Below, piece after piece: positions 59,161 through 64,000 of a stretch of 64,000 bases of DNA. Origin of the DNA: Streptomyces katrae (lineage in GTDB: Bacteria > Actinomycetota > Actinomycetes > Streptomycetales > Streptomycetaceae); the NCBI RefSeq assembly GCF_002028425.1, contig NZ_CP020042.1, positions 6,857,560 through 6,921,559 of the forward strand. Direction: 5' to 3'. How positions within the stretch are numbered: the first letter of the stretch is position 1; every line of letters begins with the position of its first letter. Below the pieces are notes generated by a model, which searched no databases, was not told the DNA's origin, and was given only the letters and a program-made list of their open reading frames with translations. Made by a program: the position numbers and the translations under genes.

Positions 59161-60471
59161 GTGACCCGCCAGCGCAGCCACAGCTACCGCCAGCCCGGTG
59201 TCGTCCTGACCGACCACCACTTCACCGTGCCGCTCGACCACTCCCGCCCCGACGGGGAGCGGATCGAGCTCTACGCGCGCGAGGCCGTGGCCACCGGCAA
59301 GGACCCCGAGCGGCTGCCCTGGCTGCTCTACCTGGAGGGCGGCCCCGGTTTCGGGGCCCGGCGCTTCACCGGACGGCAGGCCTGGCTGGAACGGGCCCTC
59401 GCCGACTACCGCGTCCTGCTCCTCGACCAGCGCGGCACCGGCCGCTCCACCCCCGCCGGCCGGCAGACCCTGCCCCTGCGCGGCACCCCGGAGCAGCAGT
59501 CCGCGTACCTCGCCCACTTCCGCGCCGACTCCATCGTCCGCGACGCCGAGCACATCCGCCTCGCCCTGACCGGCGGCGCCCCCTGGACCGTACTCGGCCA
59601 GAGCTTCGGCGGGTTCTGCACCACCCACTACCTCTCCACCGCCCCCGACGGACTCACCGCCGCCCTGATCACCGGCGGCCTGCCCTCCCTCGACGCCACC
59701 GCGACCCAGGTGTACGAGGCCGCCTACCCCCGCGTCGAGCGCAAGAACCTCGCCCACTACGCCCGCTACCCGATGGACGTGGAACGCGCCCGGCGCATCG
59801 CCGCCCACCTCGCCGAGCGGCCCGCCGAACTCCCGGGCGGCTACCGGCTCACCGCCGAGGCCTTCCAGTCCCTCGGCCTGCTCCTGGGCACCGGCGACGG
59901 CAGCCACCAGCTCCACTACCTCCTCGAGGACGCCTTCGTCACCACCCCGTCCGGCCCGGCGCTCTCGGACGCCTTCCTCGAAGCGGTCCGCTCCCACCTC
60001 TCCTTCGCCGGCCACCCGCTCTACGCCCTCCTCCACGAGGCCATCTACGCCCAGGATCCGGCCACCCCCACCGGCTGGGCCGCCGAACGGGTCCGCGCCG
60101 CCCACCCGCGCTTCGACGCCGCGAAGACCCTCGGGGGCACGGACCCCCTCCTGTTCACCGGCGAGACCATCCACCCCTGGCACTTCACCGTGGACCCCGC
60201 CCTGGCCCCCCTGCGCGACACCGCCGAACTCCTTGCGGCCCGCACCGGCTGGCAGCCCCTCTACGATCCGGCGCGCCTGGCCGCCAACGAGGTCCCGGTG
60301 GCGGCGGCCGTCTACCACGACGACATGTACGTCGACACCGACCACTCCCTGCGCACGGCCCGCTCGATCCGCGGCCTGCGCACCTGGGTGACGGACGAGT
60401 ACGAACACGACGGCGTCCGCGCGGGCGGCCCGCGGGTGCTGGACCGCCTGCTCACCCTCCTGGAGGACTGA
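59161..60471 (+). CDS. Alpha/beta hydrolase, proline iminopeptidase-like (S33)
   Basis: The 436-residue protein has the nucleophile elbow GQSFGG with Ser148, an oxyanion YLEGGPGFGARR and a late HDDMYVD that could supply the acid or His. LLDQRGTGRST is the classic start of the S33 (PIP) family. Family members cut N-terminal Pro or Ala residues from peptides. The long middle segment (about 190-330) is the helical cap domain. The start is GTG at 59161, 114 bases from the dehydrogenase stop. Confidence 0.88.
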   Translation: MTRQRSHSYRQPGVVLTDHHFTVPLDHSRPDGERIELYAREAVATGKDPERLPWLLYLEGGPGFGARRFTGRQAWLERALADYRVLLLDQRGTGRSTPAGRQTLPLRGTPEQQSAYLAHFRADSIVRDAEHIRLALTGGAPWTVLGQSFGGFCTTHYLSTAPDGLTAALITGGLPSLDATATQVYEAAYPRVERKNLAHYARYPMDVERARRIAAHLAERPAELPGGYRLTAEAFQSLGLLLGTGDGSHQLHYLLEDAFVTTPSGPALSDAFLEAVRSHLSFAGHPLYALLHEAIYAQDPATPTGWAAERVRAAHPRFDAAKTLGGTDPLLFTGETIHPWHFTVDPALAPLRDTAELLAARTGWQPLYDPARLAANEVPVAAAVYHDDMYVDTDHSLRTARSIRGLRTWVTDEYEHDGVRAGGPRVLDRLLTLLED

Positions 60472-60505
60472 GAGGACGACGGTCCCTTCGCCTATTGTGC
60501 GACGC

Positions 60506-61270
60506 ATGACCGAACAAGCTGATCAGCAGGCGCCCTTGCAGCCGATGCCCACCGAATGGAAGCGCGCGCTCGCGGTGGTCGCCCACCCCGACGACCTGGA
60601 GTACGGCTGCGCGGCGGCCATCGCCCACTGGACGGACGGCGGCCGCGAGGTCGCCTACGTGCTCGCCACCCGCGGCGAGGCCGGGATCGACGGGGTCGCC
60701 CCGGACGAGTGCGGCGCGCTGCGCGAGGCCGAACAGCGCGCCAGCGCGGCCGTCGTCGGGGTCTCGGCCGTGGAGTTCCTCGACCACCGCGACGGCGTCA
60801 TCGAGTACGGCCCGGCCCTGCGGCGGGACATCGCCGCCGCCATCCGGCGCCACCGCCCCGAGCTGGTGATCACCCTCAACCACCGGGACACCTGGGGTGG
60901 AGCGGACGGCGGCGGGAACTGGAACAGCCCCGACCACAAGGCCGTCGGCCGGGCCGTCCTGGACGCCGCAGGCGACGCGGGCAACCGGTGGATCTTCCCC
61001 GAGCTCATCTCCGAGCAGGGCCTGGAGCCCTGGGACGGAGTGCGCTGGGTCGCGGTGTCGGGCACCACCACCCCCACGCACGCGGTCGAGGCCGGACCCG
61101 GGCTGGAGCGCGCCGTGCACTCCCTGCTGGAACACAAGGCCTACATCGCCGCGCTGACCGACCAGGACCCGCAGGAGTACGTCCGGGACTTCCTGACCGG
61201 TAACGTCCAGCAGGCGGCGGCCCGCTTCGGCGGCACCCCGGCGGTCGCTTTCGAGGTCTTCCCCCGTTGA
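60506..61270 (+). CDS. PIG-L/LmbE-family deacetylase
   Basis: The 254-residue protein carries the zinc-binding AHPDD motif at residues 26-30, EFLDHRDG and HRDTWGGADGG-type third-ligand region, then SPDHKAVGRAVLDAAG. The family removes acetyl groups from N-acetylglucosaminyl compounds and includes MshB and Mca of mycothiol metabolism. A TATTGT hexamer is 8 bases before the ATG, so the message may be leaderless. The neighbouring mycothiol-dependent dehydrogenase makes a mycothiol link attractive, but it is not proven. Confidence 0.85.
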   Translation: MTEQADQQAPLQPMPTEWKRALAVVAHPDDLEYGCAAAIAHWTDGGREVAYVLATRGEAGIDGVAPDECGALREAEQRASAAVVGVSAVEFLDHRDGVIEYGPALRRDIAAAIRRHRPELVITLNHRDTWGGADGGGNWNSPDHKAVGRAVLDAAGDAGNRWIFPELISEQGLEPWDGVRWVAVSGTTTPTHAVEAGPGLERAVHSLLEHKAYIAALTDQDPQEYVRDFLTGNVQQAAARFGGTPAVAFEVFPR

Positions 61271-61325
61271 CCCGGTAACCACCCCCGCCTAACCTGACGA
61301 GCCGTCAGCTCTGCTCGGTCCGGGG

Positions 61326-62168
61326 GTGGTTCAGGTGATCGACACGATCGGCACGGACATCGGGGAGGGTGAGGAGCGCCTTCGGCTGGAGGTCGAGGAC
61401 GGGCTGGCGATCCTGACCCTCTGCCGCCCCGGCAAGCTCAACGGCTGGAGCTGGGAGTCCACCCGCCAGCTGGGCCTCCTCGCCGACCGGATCCGCTTCG
61501 ACCCGGAGGTGCGCGCGGTCCTGCTGCGGGCGGAGGGCCGGGCCTTCTGCGCCGGCATCGACGTGAGCGCCCCCGGCGGAGCCATCGCGGGCGACTCCGC
61601 CGCCCAGCGGACCCGTAACTACTACGAGGGCATCCGCTGGGTCCACGAGCGCTTCGCGGTCCTCTCCCGCCTCCCGCAGCCCGTCGTCGCGGCCGTCCAG
61701 GGCTACTGCCTCGGCTTCGGCTTCGAACTGGCCCTGATGGCGGACATCCGGGTGGCCGCCGACGACGCGGTCTTCGCGCTGCCCGAGGCGCGGCTGGGGG
61801 TGGCGGTGGACGCCGGCGGGGACCTGCGCATCGCCCGGGAGGCGGGCGCGGGCTGGGCCAAGCTGCTGGCGCTGACCGGCCGGCGGATCGACGCCGCGAC
61901 CGCCGAGCGGCTGGGCCTCGTCCAGCTGGTGGTGCCCCCGGCCGAGCTGGACACGGCTGCCCGCGCCCTGGCGGCGGAGATCGCGGCGAACGCCCCGCTC
62001 GCCGTCCAGGGGATCAAGCGCGCGGTCGACGCCTACGCCGACGCCGCCCTGGCGCCGGCCCTCGACCGCGTCGCGATGACCGCCGCCCTCACCCTGACCT
62101 CCGAGGACGCCCGCGAGGGCTACTCCGCCCAGGCCGCCCGCCGGCCCCCGCACTTCGGCGGTGTCTAG
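61326..62168 (+). CDS. Enoyl-CoA hydratase/isomerase-family protein
   Basis: The 280-residue protein has the crotonase fold: AILTLCRPGKLNGWSWEST, AFCAGIDVSAPGG (oxyanion hole), VAAVQGYCLGFGFELALMADI with the conserved Glu, and PEARLGVAVDAGG. It probably acts on a CoA thioester in beta-oxidation or a related pathway. GTG at 61326 is used; GTG 61335 is also possible. The TAG stop lies in the CTAG that forms the left target duplication of the inverted-repeat element at 62165-62328. Confidence 0.88.
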   Translation: MVQVIDTIGTDIGEGEERLRLEVEDGLAILTLCRPGKLNGWSWESTRQLGLLADRIRFDPEVRAVLLRAEGRAFCAGIDVSAPGGAIAGDSAAQRTRNYYEGIRWVHERFAVLSRLPQPVVAAVQGYCLGFGFELALMADIRVAADDAVFALPEARLGVAVDAGGDLRIAREAGAGWAKLLALTGRRIDAATAERLGLVQLVVPPAELDTAARALAAEIAANAPLAVQGIKRAVDAYADAALAPALDRVAMTAALTLTSEDAREGYSAQAARRPPHFGGV

Positions 62169-62328
62169 TGCTGTGACCGGAAAGGTTCACCGCCTCACGG
62201 CGCCCGGCACGGCACCTCGCTGCGTTGTCGGACCGCGCAAGTACGTCCAGTACGAGCCGCGGCCCTCCGCCTTGCGATGCCCGCACCGGACACCGCGAAC
62301 CGGCAAACCTTTCCGGCCACAGCACTAG
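62165..62328. mobile_element. 156-bp MITE-like element with CTAG target duplication
   Basis: TGCTGTGACCGGAAAGGTT (62169-62187) and AACCTTTCCGGCCACAGCA (62306-62324) are 19-base terminal inverted repeats with one mismatch. CTAG flanks both ends (62165-62168, 62325-62328). No frame inside is long enough for a transposase. The CTAG target and the TGCT ends resemble the IS701-family copy at 20438. Each CTAG provides the stop codon of the gene next to it, so the insertion harms neither gene. Confidence 0.75.
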
Positions 62329-62957
62329 GAGGCGGCCCCCGGTATGCGCAGGGCGCGGAAGCCCTCGTACTCGGCCCGCATCAGGTCGGCGAACGAGTCG
62401 TGGCGCACGGGTCCGCAGCCGCTCCAGGCGGAGTACCGGTACGCCGCCCACTCGCCGTCGGCGCCGATGTCACCGGGGTCGAGGAGCAGCCAGGTCTGGT
62501 CCCCCCAGAGGGAGATCTGGACGGCCCGGTTCCACCTCGCGCTCCCGTACTCCTCGTCCCCGTCCCCGTCCCCTTCTTCGTTTTCTGCCTCGTCTTCGTC
62601 CTCCTCTTCGTCCTCCTCCTCGTCCTCCTCCTCGTCCAGGTCCTCCTGTTCCCACAGGGTGAGGTCCTGGTGGACGGAGGGCGTCATCTCCCGCAGCAGG
62701 CCCACCTCTGCCGCCGACGCGAGCAGTTCCACGAACTCCCCGGCCCACCGCCACCCGTCGGTGACCTCCAGGAACGAGCGGTAGGAGGGGGGCAGCGGGG
62801 CCCCGAGCCGGGCCTCGAGCGCGGCGATCCGCTCCGGCGGGGCCGGATCGAAGCCCAGCCGGCCGAGCGGCGGCTCCGAGGGGTCCTCGGCCTGCCGGGC
62901 GGCGTCGCGCTCGGCGCTCCAGGTGCGCAGGAAGGGTTTCCAGTCGTGGATCTTCAT
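62325..62957 (-). CDS. SMI1/KNR4-family protein with acidic insertion
   Basis: The 210-residue protein has the SMI1/KNR4 pattern: PPERIAALEARLGAPLPPSYRSFLEVTDGWRWAG at about 40-70 and a final ISLWGDQTWLLLDPGDIGADGEWAAYRYSAW. Between them lies a run of about 30 almost purely Asp/Glu residues (DLDEEEDEEEDEEEDEDEAE). SMI1/KNR4 proteins often act as immunity or nuclease-toxin partners and bind other proteins. ATG at 62957 starts the usual N-terminus (MKIHDWKPFLRTW). The TAG stop lies inside the right CTAG of the element. Confidence 0.85.
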   Translation of the reverse strand: MKIHDWKPFLRTWSAERDAARQAEDPSEPPLGRLGFDPAPPERIAALEARLGAPLPPSYRSFLEVTDGWRWAGEFVELLASAAEVGLLREMTPSVHQDLTLWEQEDLDEEEDEEEDEEEDEDEAENEEGDGDGDEEYGSARWNRAVQISLWGDQTWLLLDPGDIGADGEWAAYRYSAWSGCGPVRHDSFADLMRAEYEGFRALRIPGAAS

Positions 62958-63025
62958 GCTCCCGATGCTGCCCCACGCCACTGACAACGCCCCGCGCAGG
63001 GGCCCGGGTCCGTCCCGCCGCCCGT

Positions 63026-63925
63026 TCACAGGGTGAAGGGGCCCCGCCCCAGCTGCTCGCGCACCGGTACCACCTCCGGCTGGACCAGGGACCGCCGTTG
63101 CCAGTTCGCCCCGTCGACCACCAGGGTGTGGCCGGTGATGAAGGCGGCGTAGGGGGAGGCCAGGAAGGTGGCCGCCCAGCCGAGTTCGCGCGGCGCCCCC
63201 ACCCTGAGCGCGGGCTGCAGGCCGTCCCGGCCCTGCGGCGCGGCCCGTTCCAGCCCGCCCCGGATGTCCCGGGTCATGTCGGTGTGCGGGAACAGCCCCG
63301 GCACGAGGCCGTTGATCCGGATCCCGTACGGGCCCCACTCCACGGCAAGGGTCTCGACCAGGTTCTTCACCCCGGCCTTCGCCGCGGCGCTGTGTGCGAA
63401 GCCGGGGCCACCGGTCCACGCGTACGAGGCGCCGATGCTGACGATCGCGCCGGGGGCGCCCGCGGCGAGGTGGCGCCGGCCGAACTCGCGGGTCATGAAC
63501 CAGGTGCCGGTGAGGGTGGTGTCCACCACCGCCCGCCAGGCGTTGGGGGAGAGGTCCTCGGCGGGGCAGGGGAAGTTGGCCGCGGCGTTGTTGACCAGGA
63601 CGTCCGGCGGCCCGAGCGCCGCCTCGGCCGCGTCGAAGACCTCCGCGACCCTTTCGGGGTCGCGGATGTCGCAGACGGCGGCCGCCGTCCGGCCCGCACC
63701 GGGTACCGCCGCAAGCTCCTCCCGGGCCGCCGCCAGCTGCTCGGCGCGGCGGCCGGCGATCACCACATCGGCGCCGAGCCGTGCGAACTCGGCGGCGATG
63801 GCCTTGCCCAGCCCGGTGCCGCCGCCCGTCACGAGGACCACCCGCCCCCCGTACGTACCGGGGGGCAGGGCGCTCGCGCCGAGCGGCGGGGGCGCGGGCA
63901 GCCCGCGCCTGGTCTCGTCCGTCAT
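63026..63925 (-). CDS. SDR-family oxidoreductase, 2,4-dienoyl-CoA reductase-like
   Basis: The 299-residue protein has the Rossmann GGGTGLG motif near residue 34, DVLVNNAAANF, SIGASYAW and HSAAAKAGVKNLVETLAVEWG. The Lys of AKAGV and the missing classic Tyr-x-x-x-Lys agree with the DECR/PECR branch. The enzyme may reduce enoyl- or dienoyl-CoA, a good fit with the nearby enoyl-CoA hydratase. ATG at 63925 begins MTDETRRGLPAPPPLG. No gene is seen from 63926 to the end apart from a possible stop. Confidence 0.85.
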   Translation of the reverse strand: MTDETRRGLPAPPPLGASALPPGTYGGRVVLVTGGGTGLGKAIAAEFARLGADVVIAGRRAEQLAAAREELAAVPGAGRTAAAVCDIRDPERVAEVFDAAEAALGPPDVLVNNAAANFPCPAEDLSPNAWRAVVDTTLTGTWFMTREFGRRHLAAGAPGAIVSIGASYAWTGGPGFAHSAAAKAGVKNLVETLAVEWGPYGIRINGLVPGLFPHTDMTRDIRGGLERAAPQGRDGLQPALRVGAPRELGWAATFLASPYAAFITGHTLVVDGANWQRRSLVQPEVVPVREQLGRGPFTL

Positions 63926-64000
63926 GGGGCATCGATAGCGCGTGGGCCCTCGGATGACCAGGCCCGCGCGGCCGCCGGCTACTCGGGCAGGTACGCCTGC

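Noticed and set aside
63979..64000. 3' end of a minus-strand gene (ends with QAYLPE and a TAG stop)
   Set aside because: Only six codons are visible, too few to support a call.

Overview
The window is chromosomal DNA of a Streptomyces-type actinomycete. GC is very high, codons end almost always in G or C, GTG starts are common, and many genes overlap by ATGA or GTGA. Markers of the group include a mycothiol-dependent formaldehyde dehydrogenase, an F420-reductase-type domain, a LAxTG sortase substrate, ECF sigma and MocR regulators, a GlsB-type protein and a LysM/transglycosylase-type lytic protein. No rRNA, CRISPR array, prophage or large biosynthetic cluster is visible. The content is ordinary accessory and regulatory chromosome with a few unusual modules.

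0-8 kb: end of a PP2C phosphatase coupled to an orphan molybdo-hydroxylase FAD subunit; an acyl-CoA synthetase; AlkB-like dioxygenase and TDT-type transporter; a two-gene RNA-repair cassette (Rnl1-type RNA ligase plus T4-type kinase/phosphatase); a secreted SH3-like protein; a YbjQ protein. 8-18 kb: a large secreted GH101 endo-alpha-N-acetylgalactosaminidase; SDR/LysR divergent pair; methyltransferase with an AraC regulator whose reading frame runs antisense into it; EamA transporter/MocR divergent pair; a strong promoter with a structured leader before an F420-reductase/hemerythrin fusion. 18.6-21.5 kb: LAxTG surface protein, ECF sigma and its membrane partner, bounded by a decayed IS701 copy. 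21.5-27 kb: quinone oxidoreductase behind a MerR/SoxR-type operator, PRC-barrel protein, NarL-type two-component system with a palindromic operator, secreted and membrane proteins.

27-36 kb: MarR/MFS/HbpS cluster, GH20 hexosaminidase behind a long hairpin, a frameshifted lipoprotein, secreted endonuclease I, DJ-1 protein, orphan amino-acid binding lipoprotein with a PHO-box-like repeat, a hypothetical protein, and a compact transcription unit (-10 box, tRNA-like RNA with an abnormal anticodon arm, terminator). 36-42 kb: a tightly packed LRR / ankyrin / MoxR ATPase / HExxH-VWA / TerD operon, the best candidate here for an undescribed system. 42-47 kb: TetR with a strong palindromic operator, PAP2 and DMT membrane proteins, a nonapeptide-repeat protein, GlsB, the DUF2182/DUF1326 pair and a truncated rraA.

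47-64 kb: secreted PNGase A-like protein, Ser/Thr kinase, orphan squalene/phytoene synthase, DesKR-like two-component system, nadE, LysM transglycosylase with a long AT-richer leader, DapA-like/LysR pair with a clear LysR box, mycothiol-dependent formaldehyde dehydrogenase, peptidase, PIG-L deacetylase, enoyl-CoA hydratase, SMI1/KNR4 protein and SDR. Between the hydratase and SMI1 genes sits a 156-bp inverted-repeat element flanked by CTAG duplications that supply the stop codons of both genes. The GH101, GH20 and PNGase A-like enzymes together suggest use of glycoprotein glycans.
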